Assembly: GCF_003171515.1 (NCBI RefSeq)
Contig: NC_089391.1
Span: 4,464,001-4,528,000, forward strand
Reading direction: 5' to 3'
Length of the DNA stretch: 64,000 nucleotides
Origin: Pyrenophora tritici-repentis
Taxonomy: Eukaryota; Ascomycota; Dothideomycetes; Pleosporales; Pleosporaceae
A program made the position numbers and the translations under genes. The notes under the pieces were generated by a model. The model worked only from the letters and a program-made list of their open reading frames with translations. It made no database searches and was not told the origin of the DNA. This document shows positions 32,301 through 41,008 of the stretch, piece by piece (the first letter of the stretch is position 1; the number at the start of each line of letters is the position of its first letter).

Positions 32301-34456
32301 TGAAAGCTGTCAATGACACCGCTGGACCCGATGGTCTAGTCCCGACTCTACTAGTCTTTGGAGCATACCCACGAATGACTACAGAGTCGCCGCCGGCACC
32401 TTCAATGGTTAGGCGCAGCGAGGCTATTCAAAAGGCGACGAAAGCCCTGCGCAAGCTTACTGCAGAGCGCCAAGTTGCAGACGCCTTGAACACCCGCAAT
32501 GGACCAGCCACTGCAGACATGCTCGCGCTCCCACTCCAGAGTGAAGTCTTAGTATGGAGAGAGAGTGATGGCTGGAATGGCCCGTACAAGATCGCCAGTA
32601 TAGACGGCCACAACGTTACTGTCGATATGGTCAATGGTCCAACAACATTCAGATCTACTGTCGTCAAGCCATACTACAGACCGGACCATCTTTGGAGCGA
32701 CCCCGATGCGCCACACGCGCTGAATGAGCCGCATGAGCCGGTAGCAGTACCACCGGCAGTGCAACCACGCAAGAGAGGCCGCCCTCCAGGATCAAAGAAC
32801 AAGCGGAAGGGGCACGCGTACATCACCAAGAAGGAGCAGGACGATCTTGAGCTAGCTATCAAGCTACGTAACGATGGAGTTATCACAACACCAGGCGCAC
32901 CCTTTGAAGCATCTGATGACCAAGAGATCAGCGACCTCGTAGGTCGTGGAGTCTTCAAGTTTGAGCAATACGACGAGAGGCTACACAGCAAGATCCGGAT
33001 CTTCAAGTCACGCCTGGTACGTGAGGTCAAGGGAAAGACAACCAAGCCCTATGAGAAATCCCGCCTGGTTATCCAAGGCTACCAGGACCACGGCAAAGAG
33101 GCTATCTTGACGCAATCTCCAACCATCCAGCGATGCAGCCAGCGCCTGATCATGTCGCTGGCGCCCGAGATGGTACAACGCGGAATGAACATAGAGCTCC
33201 GTGATATCACGCAGGCGTATCCCCAGGCGCAGACAACCCTGAAGAGGACGATACTCGCACATCTTCCTACTGAGCTGGTACCACGATATCCGAGGGGCAC
33301 GCTACTCCATGTGATCAAGCCACTGTATGGAATCGCAGAGGCAGGAGTCCACTGGTGGACAACCTATCATGGGCACCATTGCAAGGAACTGGACATGGCA
33401 ACATCTACGTACGACCCATGCCTGTTAATCACAAACAGCGACACCAGCATCTTCGGCATCGTTGGCATGCAAACAGATGACACTCTCATGCTTGGGACAC
33501 CCGCGTTCTCGTTACTTGAAGAGAAAAAGATCCAGAAGGCAGAGTTTAGATCGAAACCAAAGTCTGTCCTTACACCAGAAATTCAATTGGATTTTAATGG
33601 ATGTACACTCACGATCGACGCTAGCAAACCAATTCTGAACCTTAGGCAGAAAGGACAAGGAGGAAAGATCAAACTTGTGGACGTTAGGGCACCCGACCGC
33701 GCGCAACAGTACACAGAGCAGCGCGCCCGCGGAGCGTACATCGCATCAACATGCCAACCAGAGGCGTCATTCGATCTGTCCGTCGCCGCTCAGGCGCAGC
33801 AACCATCAGATGAGGACATCAAGGCACTCAACAAGCGCCTGAAGTGGCAGATAGAGAACCTCGATCGTGGCCTCCGTTACATCACTGTCAATCTCACGGA
33901 GGCTAAGTTGATGGTCTTCGTAGACGGCTCCTTTGCCAACAACAAGGACCTCAGCTCACAGCTCGGCTTTGTCCTCATGCTCGTCAACGAGTCTATTGAC
34001 GCTAACACCTTCACAATCCAAGGCAACATAATCCACTACAGCTCTACAAAATGTAAGCGCGTCACAAGGAGCGTACTAGCCTCTGAGATTTATGGCATGG
34101 TCAACGGCTTTGATATAGGCATCGCTATTGCCACTACCTTAAGAATAGTCACAGAACGACTTAGAATACCTGAGGTTCCCTTGGTTGTCTGTACAGACTC
34201 GTACTCCTTGTACGAGTGCCTCGTTAAGCTTGGAACAACGAAGGAGAAGCGTCTTATGATCGACATCATGGCGCTGCGTCAATCATATGAGCGTCGCGAG
34301 ATCACTGAGATCCGCTGGATCAATGGTGACGATAATCCTGCTGACGCCTTCACGAAGGCATCGCCAAACCGCGCTCTTGAACGCTTTATTGACGGCAACA
34401 AGCTGACAGTCCGAGTAGATGGATGGGTGCAGAGGCCGACAAGCTTTGATGTTTGA
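29327..34456 (+). CDS. Copia gag-pol polyprotein
   Basis: One frame of 1709 residues starts at the ATG at 29327, after a CAACAA leader; the frame is open further upstream to 29204. Domains in order: a gag region; a zinc knuckle variant CFVCQKEGCWSTNH; an aspartic protease with LPDTGAANVST; the GAG-pre-integrase zinc motif (HRRFGHPA, CHHCQLH); an integrase core with DVMYLSG, ITHDAGTNF and GKTERYH; a reverse transcriptase with DITQAYPQA, KPLYGIAEAG and a MQTDDTL active site where many Copia elements have YVDD; and RNase H with FVDGSFANN, LASEIYG and DDNPADAFTK. The catalytic residues look present. The neighbouring short LTR element is a different family. Confidence 0.95.
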   Translation: MASETASSNGGCTLTREELLGTTNLKAREWRHIDPKIWDDEIEAPDDEVDGTAATTYIARAIADYTDRPTADAELFGEFCQDFEGWTEAMFMRAHATYTKELKRILRFKGVYTGRVNMPPSEAVAKLLHKEDCPKWPDDQFQSTAFDERSAAYMLQQRRLLGRHTTGSVQPTNVGTASRAQSQTSARARDQDAEDQQTDVQDETRTRTQVSQQLADPLVETIEQTPQADGRHQADQRQQSHQPRLTYNNFDRFREYTPAYPQRPKGPSVPPIIPSGDTDPYKAVPPIEFNNGKLDPKTINVFTKMWDREKKYTGKPYDLLDDKLKIFYSICYHADIQPDQFHAVFPRILEGRAQDYYLHFVDQRTDTFLTVYTKLKNHFDTDVNHSHYYADWTTTSFAKVHRENPDKTLHEVLDIMLDKLQLCQRALGQQYMGEYALRTTVITACRGVKEFAMALYRPSLECEVLFGDLRSSIENSLAMTTSVNFTEVDQGNQYYLDRRYNSNGRNRGGSRGGTRGAFQKGEQSFDSSRGFKPRWKKKCFVCQKEGCWSTNHTDEERKTARAQFFSMLYFTGAPPPKDFSVHLAEYEGIEHTSQYNQRGWKEEEDCEDDDNDDGTGEQQYFEQQFFKEQCLADQAFLHHISGDDIYGRGAPSAPASQFLLEDRYTRSLYQGILPDTGAANVSTVGKEQYLALTREDPTVKIDTSTAGKASIKFGKGEATASIGTVQVSTEIGKINFEVLEAPTPFLLCLADMDRLKVYFNNTTDELVQDKIRIPVLRKWGHPWFHLNKRERATVFLTETELRRLHRRFGHPAVTRLVKLLKDAGHNDFEERTLEEVTKFCHHCQLHSSAPRRFKFTLKDDHHFNYEILVDVMYLSGKPVLHVVDSSTAFQGAKFLSAISAKETWQALRMLWIDTYQGPPDIITHDAGTNFASAEFRAEAKIMGVTCKQVPTEAHWSVGKTERYHAPLRRAWDILHDELQDDMSDEAILQMAVKAVNDTAGPDGLVPTLLVFGAYPRMTTESPPAPSMVRRSEAIQKATKALRKLTAERQVADALNTRNGPATADMLALPLQSEVLVWRESDGWNGPYKIASIDGHNVTVDMVNGPTTFRSTVVKPYYRPDHLWSDPDAPHALNEPHEPVAVPPAVQPRKRGRPPGSKNKRKGHAYITKKEQDDLELAIKLRNDGVITTPGAPFEASDDQEISDLVGRGVFKFEQYDERLHSKIRIFKSRLVREVKGKTTKPYEKSRLVIQGYQDHGKEAILTQSPTIQRCSQRLIMSLAPEMVQRGMNIELRDITQAYPQAQTTLKRTILAHLPTELVPRYPRGTLLHVIKPLYGIAEAGVHWWTTYHGHHCKELDMATSTYDPCLLITNSDTSIFGIVGMQTDDTLMLGTPAFSLLEEKKIQKAEFRSKPKSVLTPEIQLDFNGCTLTIDASKPILNLRQKGQGGKIKLVDVRAPDRAQQYTEQRARGAYIASTCQPEASFDLSVAAQAQQPSDEDIKALNKRLKWQIENLDRGLRYITVNLTEAKLMVFVDGSFANNKDLSSQLGFVLMLVNESIDANTFTIQGNIIHYSSTKCKRVTRSVLASEIYGMVNGFDIGIAIATTLRIVTERLRIPEVPLVVCTDSYSLYECLVKLGTTKEKRLMIDIMALRQSYERREITEIRWINGDDNPADAFTKASPNRALERFIDGNKLTVRVDGWVQRPTSFDV

Positions 34457-34523
34457 TGCTACACACACTGTCACTACCGATACAAGCAGAGTTACTAGCT
34501 ATCCAGAAAGAAAAGACTTCCAA

Positions 34524-34711
34524 TGTCGAATCGTGAGTATCGGTAGAGACGTCGGCTGCTTGACACTTCGGCCCGACTTCGGCCCACCTTGCGCAGAGCT
34601 TAGGTGTACCTTCGTAGCAGCTATGTTCGTAGAAGATCAATACCAATACCAGTCACCAGAAGAACCTCGTTGTTGTTATTCACCCGTACGATCGTACAAG
34701 GCCTACCAACA
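34524..34711 (+). repeat. 3' LTR of the Copia element
   Basis: This 188-base repeat is identical to the 5' LTR and is followed by the target duplication GGCAT at 34712-34716. Confidence 0.95.
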
Positions 34712-34801
34712 GGCATCATGTAAATGTTTTAGACAAACTAGACATAGTTTGGCGTCTAGTATTTTTGAAACGCAGAAGGTAAATCCAAAAAAGAGGAAAA
34801 G

Positions 34802-34938
34802 TGTTGAGAATATTCCGGTCACCTGTCACGAGGACGCTAAGTCACATGACCCACACCGCTCTATATTAGCCGAGCTTTGTATAGTTAGCAATTGACACAC
34901 TTACATGCCATGACTGAGAGAGTCATTCTTTCTCAACA
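34802..34938 (+). repeat. Left LTR of the TRIM-like element
   Basis: This 137-base LTR begins TGTTGAGAAT and ends TTTCTCAACA, so the terminal TGTTGAGAA/TTCTCAACA form an inverted repeat. Confidence 0.9.
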
Positions 34939-34953
34939 GGTTATGAGCCCGGC
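34939..34953 (+). other. Primer binding site complementary to a half initiator tRNA-Met
   Basis: GGTTATGAGCCCGGC lies immediately after the left LTR. It resembles the Drosophila copia primer site, which pairs with an internal (anticodon-region) fragment of initiator tRNA-Met and not with the tRNA 3' end. Confidence 0.7.
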
Positions 34954-35072
34954 TTACGCGCTTGCGTGTGCATTGTGAGTGTCCGGAGTGTCGTTTCTTC
35001 GATATGGGCAGCAAGCTGGTATATGCGTGTCTACGCCAGAACAACCCAGGAGGTCGTCGCCTTCTATATTCT

Positions 35073-35166
35073 AAGACACTGGGTCGTCGCCCTGGCTGCC
35101 GCGAAGGGTATTAAGTCCTGAAGACACTGGGCCGTCGCCCTGGCTACCGCGAAGGGTATTAAGTCC
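35073..35166 (+). repeat. Two-copy 48-base tandem repeat inside the TRIM-like element
   Basis: Copies at 35073-35118 and 35121-35166 differ at two bases. Each begins AAGACACTGGG and ends TATTAAGTCC. Confidence 0.85.
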
Positions 35167-35681
35167 GAAGAAAAATGGACTATCGTCCGGAGAAGCTGGG
35201 AGCGTCTCGAAGATACCTTGGGCGAGTTATACCCAATTCCGACGCGCGAGTCGAAGAGAGCAATGGTTGCTCTATCCCTTTTCAACCAACCTTTTGACAA
35301 CGATTCGAATACCTACCTACCGACGGTAACCATCGATTCTTCCGAAAACAACTCGAATTGCCTGCCTATCGATAGTAACCTTTCGAGACCTTCTTTTTAA
35401 ACTAGTAGCTACAGTTCGACAGCTACTTTCAATTCCTTAAACTCGAAAACCTACCGTTTGACGGTGCTCGAAGTTTTTTTACTCTCTCGAACGCTACCCA
35501 CCTACCCCCACCCGATTTCTCGATCGATTTTTATCTTCTTTCCAAAGGATTTCGTTAAATAAACGCAAAGAAGCAAAGGCTTATATAACGATGGGGGAGA
35601 ATAAGGGTGTTAGGGTCTGGAGCCCTGAATAGGACACAGACAAGGAGGCAGGAGCGGAGGAACGGAGCGGGGACAACAAGA

Positions 35682-35850
35682 GAGGAGAGCGTACATAGCT
35701 AGAGTACTGGGAGTACTAAGCTAGGGGAGCGCTAGGATAGAGGAGAGCGTACACAGCTAGAGTACTGGGAGTACCAAGCTGGGGGAGCGCTGGGACAGAG
35801 GAGAGCGTACACAGCTAGAGTACTGGGAGTACCAAGCTGAGGGAGCGCTG
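35682..35850 (+). repeat. Three-copy 58-base tandem repeat inside the TRIM-like element
   Basis: Units start GAGGAGAGCGTACA at 35682, 35740 and 35798. Each carries TAGAGTACTGGGAGTAC and ends near GGGAGCGCT. Confidence 0.85.
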
Positions 35851-35927
35851 ACTCTCACGTAGGAGTCGAGGGAGAGTCGGTATGTTGGTGATATCGATTC
35901 TACCTTGATTTTCAAACGCGAAAATTC

Positions 35928-36005
35928 TCTCGACCTTCTTTCTCGACCTTCTTTCTCGACCTTCTTTCTCGACCTTCTCTCTCGACCTTCTTTCTCGACC
36001 TTCTT
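35928..36005 (+). repeat. Six-copy 13-base microsatellite-like repeat
   Basis: The unit TCTCGACCTTCTT is repeated six times in register, with one T-to-C change in the fourth copy. Confidence 0.9.
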
Positions 36006-36230
36006 TCCTCAACTCTTCACTCGGCCGATACCTCACTTTACTTGAGGGACTCGCAACGTAACGGCCACTATAGGGTGACAGGGAGGTTTCATTCTTGTTG
36101 ACAAGGCACTTCTGGGGGAGTGTTGGAAAGTGCATGCAAGGCGTTCAGTGGAAGCATATAAAGGGAGAAGAAGCTTCGACTGCAAGACCTATACAAAGTA
36201 GTGGGTACAGCTGATCGGCTTATGGGGGAG

Positions 36231-36367
36231 TGTTGAGAATATTCCGGTCACCTGTCACGAGGATGCTAAGTCACATGACCCACACCGCTCTATATTAGCC
36301 GAGCTTTGTATAGTTAGCAATTGACACACTTACATGCCATGACTGAGAGAGTCATTCTTTCTCAACA
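36231..36367 (+). repeat. Right LTR of the TRIM-like element
   Basis: This 137-base repeat matches the left LTR except at 36264. It is preceded by the polypurine tract and followed by AAAAG. Confidence 0.9.
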
Positions 36368-38295
36368 AAAAGAACATTTGACGAATACCAGCTGGTTTTT
36401 ATTTTATGTGAAGTTTCCGCGAGTTGAAAAAGAGAAAGCTATAGATAGAGATCGATACAGGTTGACACCCTCCATGTCATGCGAAATGCGGTAAAAGACG
36501 AGTTTTTGGAGCTCGGGCGGCTGATTTTATTAAGATATAATACTAGTCTCTAGAACAGTTATTGTAGCTTATGATGGAGTTTTAGAAAGCGGAACAGAAC
36601 GTGTGGATAGTAGAGTTAAAATTTTCGGAAAATCCGCACATAGATCTCGTCTGCTTTTGATTTTTGAAAAGTAGTTCAGGAATATAGAAGAAGTGTAATG
36701 ATAGAAACACGCTGTCTACTCTATCTTTTATATTCACAGCCCGTCATGCTAGTGCGCCAAGACACGACCTAGGTAGAAAGAAGAAAGGCAGACATTGCCA
36801 GACTAAAACAGAGGCCTCTTACATAGATAAACATATGTTATGTTTTGAAAATTTTGAAATATCCTCTAAGTAGATTAACTTGCGTGTTTTCTCGTTGCCT
36901 TTATAGTTAGAAACGAAAAGCTAGATTCATCTGTTGTGATGTATGTGCGCACACTTCTGCACACTTCTGTCCACCATCACGCAGACCGCCCGCTTAGTCA
37001 GCCGCGCATACAAACTCAGCGTCAAGCTCTACACTTTCCATTCCTCTATCACTATCAAGATGCACGGAATACTAAAAGCTGCATGTACATCGGGAATGCT
37101 CTCTGCTTTCCTGTCCTGGTCCACCTATAAAAAACCCGACAAAGCTGCGATGTTTCCCTCTCTTTTCCGCTCTTAAAATCTCTAACAAAAACAATTGCGA
37201 GAAATTATCAGCGAAGTCATCTCCTAAAAAACCAACAAATGAAGTTATCAATGTCTGAGTGCGCGGATTGAAAATTGTATGAACTATAATCTCAGACTTC
37301 CCTTCTTTATTTTTTCTACCTTCTTCTCTTTTTCACAAAATTAAATCGTGAAGGCAGTGCATCCATGTGTCTGTCTCCCTTCCCTTCCCTTATATCCGCA
37401 TCCAGTACATGCCCTAGGAAACAAAAAAAAATAAACTCTTTGACTAGGACAATATGGAGTTCTTTTCTTTCCTAAACCGCTTATTCTCAAAATCAGTAAT
37501 AACCTGGCCACCAGTTCCATGTCTCCGTCGGACTTGAGAAGATCATTTCCTAAACACATGATGCGTGCGCTGGCGATGCATAAAAACATTATCCTACCAC
37601 TCCTTTCTACCTTCTCTAATACACTTTCCTCCTCTTTTTGAAAACCATCTATGAGAAGAGATATGGGAACTTCTCTGCTTTCTGTCTAAAACTCTATGAG
37701 ACACGCTTTGAAAAGTTATTACGACAAAGTTCATATTCGTCTTTCCCAAAACGCATAGATGACAAATGAATGGCTGTTTTCCCGCTATTCTCTTCTCTAA
37801 AATACCGAAAACATGAAACACATGATCATATGGCGCGCCTGTGTTACGTACGGCTTTGAAAACTACATGTTCAACAGTTCAACATTATGAAAAGCGGAGT
37901 AATAATTTCACTTCTGAAAAGAAAGCAACAACGTGGAATGACTTGGTGTTCGTGTTGCCTTCCTCATATCTTGTACTAAAAATCATCCAAGCTCAGTTCA
38001 TGTGAGATTTCCCCTGTTTCATGATATAGCTATGAGGATTGTCATGATATAATATGACTGCTTAGTAGGCTGTGCGGGAGTGGTAGAGTTAGTTGATCCA
38101 AATATCATAGCCGAACCCTCTATGGGTGATGCTATCCGAACTGTGATTTAGTATGAGAAAAAGACCGCTGCCTGAGCATACCGCGTCAAATCGCTACATA
38201 CTACCGCAAAACACCCACACATGAGGCAAAAATATACATTTCATTACTATCCATACCACCCATGCAATTTTACTCCCTCACACACACACACGTCT
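36368..38295. repeat. AT-rich region, right arm of the transposon island
   Basis: This 1.9-kb AT-rich stretch has no supported gene. Between about 37280 and 37830 it is pyrimidine-rich on the plus strand. Its reverse complement resembles the left-arm units: from 37818 backwards it reads ATGTTTTCGGTATTTTAGAG, against ATGTCTTTTTCGGTGTTACA from 27544 forwards on the left. Short open frames here (37341-37589, 37594-37821) have no domain support. Confidence 0.45.
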
Positions 38296-39954
38296 TTAAA
38301 TCTTAATCCCCTCCAAAATCGGCTTTGCCTCATCACTCTTCCACCATCCACCCTCACCACCCGGGAAACTAAACTTATCCATACTCTCGGGCTTCATCTC
38401 AACCGAATACCCAGGATCCATGGGTGTAACATAATATCCACCCTCAATCCGACTAGGGTGGAAAAAGTGCTCATGCAAATGATCCACATACTCCAGCACA
38501 CTCTTCTTGCCACTGACAACAACATAGTCAATCGTACTGAGATGCTGCGTGTACTCTGGCAGGCCAACGCCGCCGCTGTGTGGCACAATGGGGATGTTGA
38601 ATTTTGCGGCCATGAGAAGTACGGCGATGACTTCGTTTACGCCGCCGAGACGGCAGGCGTCGATTTGGCAAATGTCGATAGCGCCCGACGCGAGGAATTG
38701 CTTAAACATTACGCGGTTTTGGCACATTTCGCCGGTTGCGACGCCGATGTTGTAGGGTTTGAGGGCTTGGCGGATGGCTTTGTGTCCGAGGACTGTGTTT
38801 GCGTGTTAGTAAAGTCTCCAACAGATAGAATGATAGAAGAGGGGGAGAGAAGGGAACTTACCATCATCAGGACTCGTCGGTTCCTCAATAAACCACGGTT
38901 TAAACTCTGCCAATTGTTTCATATGCTCAATTGCTTCGGGCACACTCCACACTTGGTTCGCATCAACCATGAGCACATTCCCCTTGTCGAAGCCAATAAT
39001 CTCCCGTGCAATACTTAGTCGTTGTTTATCTTGTGCCAGATCTCCTCCAACCTTGAGTTTGAAATGCTTGTACCCCTTTGCTAGCGTCTCCTTCAACAAC
39101 CCTCTCATCTTATCTTCTCCGTAACCCAGCCATCCTGCCGACGTAGTATACGCCGGCACAGCCTTTGAATCCAACGCCTCCTGTAACCGCTCCTTCTTGC
39201 CCGCCTCAGCCTTGGTCAGAATCTCAAGCGCCTCCTCGGGCGTCAGTGCATCGGTGATGTAGCGGAAGTCGATCAAGTCGACGATTTGTTGGGGCGTCAT
39301 GTCGGCGACGATGCGCCAGACGGGCTGGCCGAGCGACTTTGCCCAGAGGTCCCAGATGGCGTTTACCACGGCGCCGAGAGCGAGGTGGATGACACCCTTT
39401 TCGGGCCCGATCCAGCGGAGTTGCGAGTCGTTTACTAGGTGGCGCCATGTCTTGCCCCAGTTTGCGACGAGCGAGTCGAGCGTGTGGCCTTTGATGCGGT
39501 CGGCGAGGTAGGCGATGGCTGTGCAGACGATTTCGTTGCCGCGGCCGATTGTGAAGGTCTGTGTATATATATTAGATTGCGTTGCATATCATAACTTCTT
39601 GCGAGGGTAGTTCATTTGGGTGGTGGTTGAAAAAACTGTATCGAGAGATGGGGTGTATGAGGTGTGGTGTGGAATCAACATCCACCAGCACCACAACTCT
39701 CCCAATGCAACCACATCATGTACAAAGAAACAATTCTACTCACCATGCCATGGCCCTTGAACTCAGAGTCTGTATGCAGAATGCAGTAAGCAGAAGAATA
39801 GTCTCCCGCCGCATTCATAGCATCGGAACCAGTCTTATCCAGAGATGTCTACCATCCACTCATCAGCACACCTGTTCCTACCAAAACCCTTCCTTTTCAT
39901 ACATACCGGGAACCGAACATCCCTCGTCTCCGCACCTGTGATAGTGATAACCAT
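38296..39954 (-). CDS. L-fuconate dehydratase, enolase superfamily
   Basis: The model is complement(38296-38792, 38862-39558, 39744-39848, 39907-39954), 448 residues. The order FTIGRGNEIV, QLRWIGPEKGV, AIWDLWAKSLGQPVW and IDFRYITDALTPEEAL follows the FucD/ENOSF1 branch of the mandelate-racemase subgroup. Catalytic elements are the KLKVGGD lysines, metal ligands MVDANQ, IEEPTSPDD and ATGEMCQNRV, and the base in IVPHSGGVGLPE. The enzyme removes water from L-fuconate, giving 2-keto-3-deoxy-L-fuconate, in sugar-acid breakdown. All four exons join in frame with consensus borders. It lies just to the right of the AT-rich island and shows no sign of damage. Confidence 0.9.
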
Positions 39955-41008
39955 GATTGTGTGCAACGCTACGCTGGTGTAACGTGCTGCTCAGAGTTTC
40001 TCGGAATGCTCGGAATAGTATAGCAAGTACCCCGCGACACGTTGTCAAGTTGATACAACAAGTTGCAATTGAGAAACAAGAACAAGAAAGGATTTCAGTT
40101 TGATACGATATATAGTGAGATCTGGACTTCTATTTATCTGTTCGAAAAAATCCAACCACGTAACCCGCTCCACTCCAGTCCCAGGCAGCTCGACCCAAAG
40201 CCAGCTGCCTCTCCAGCCATCGTGAGCCCTGAACCCCGCAATGCCCCTCATCATTCGTGGAAGAAAGCACTTCCGCCAGTCCCCCAGTCAGTAAGACCCG
40301 CTCCTTCCTGTCAATGGGGGAAAGTGGAAAATTAGGGGCTACGAGAATGGACGGTTTCGGGCAATTTATTTGCCTCACACGTGAGCATATGCTGGATGAA
40401 TTCCGTTCAGGGTTCTACAAAGTTGTCTTGGGTCCCTAGTCTGGTGTGCTTGGTTACGTACCCGAGGGCTGAAGCACTTAGCCGAGAAGCTTGGGTTTAG
40501 ACGACGCGTGAGGAGGTTTATACGAGACGAGTGGCCGACTACGTGGGGGTCGCTGTTGTGCAGAAGGAGTAGTGCTACCGACGGAACTTACTCGTGACTT
40601 ACCGTGAACGATTGGTTATCATCACTTACCAGCCGCAGCATGAAACATTCGATGTAGAACATCAAGATCCAGCTGTATGTGTACGAGCGTGAATACAAAC
40701 CAATATACACTCATCGATCAAAACTTCAACCCTGCATCAAGATAGAGTGAGCATCATACGAATGAACACTGTAGGTTAGTACTTGCGACTGAAATTGAAC
40801 GGACGGACCTGGTATGATGATCGATTCCACACCCATTATCTACTTTCGTACCGTGATGCAAGATCCCGAGGACCCTACGTCGCGTCAATAGCTACTCGGA
40901 GAAGACCGCCCATATACTCACTCGCCCGTACCGTAGATTTCCCGTAGAAGGTTGACCCGTAGAGACCGCAATGCTGTCCGTTGTCTGTATGAACGTAAGA
41001 CTACATAC
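39955..41008. other. Intergenic region upstream of the fuconate dehydratase
   Basis: About 1.05 kb contains the promoter of the dehydratase and the 3' flank of the RBM25-like gene. Short open frames have no recognisable content. Confidence 0.45.

Larger units (their letters stand above)
28783..34711 (+). mobile_element. Full-length Ty1/Copia LTR retrotransposon
   Basis: The element is 5929 bases, bounded by two 188-base LTRs that I read as identical. Each begins TGTCGAATCG and ends CCTACCAACA. It is flanked by a five-base target duplication GGCAT at 28778-28782 and 34712-34716. It contains one uninterrupted gag-pol frame with integrase before reverse transcriptase, the Copia order. A purine-rich tract lies just before the 3' LTR (about 34505-34516). 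The leader (28971-29326) has a 56-base-period duplication (about 29222-29266 and 29278-29322). Identical LTRs and an intact frame point to a recent insertion that may still be active. Confidence 0.95.
34802..36367 (+). mobile_element. Short non-coding LTR retrotransposon (TRIM-like)
   Basis: The 1566-base element has 137-base LTRs at 34802-34938 and 36231-36367. They differ at one base (C at 34835, T at 36264). It is flanked by target duplications AAAAG (34797-34801 and 36368-36372). GGTTATGAGCCCGGC directly after the left LTR matches the copia-type primer site, which pairs with the anticodon stem-loop half of initiator tRNA-Met. A polypurine GGGGGAG (36224-36230) abuts the right LTR. The 1292-base interior has no gag or pol and is rich in tandem repeats. 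It must be mobilised in trans, presumably by a Copia relative; its LTRs are unrelated to those of the neighbouring element. Confidence 0.88.

Noticed and set aside
35218..35400. 60-codon open frame inside the TRIM-like element
   Set aside because: Low-complexity, no similarity to gag or pol motifs, and surrounded by tandem repeats.
35928..36005. CRISPR-like array
   Set aside because: The 13-base units abut without spacers and the genome is eukaryotic.
37341..37821. Two minus-strand open frames right of the transposons
   Set aside because: They lie in pyrimidine-rich repeat sequence that mirrors the left arm, and have no recognisable protein features.
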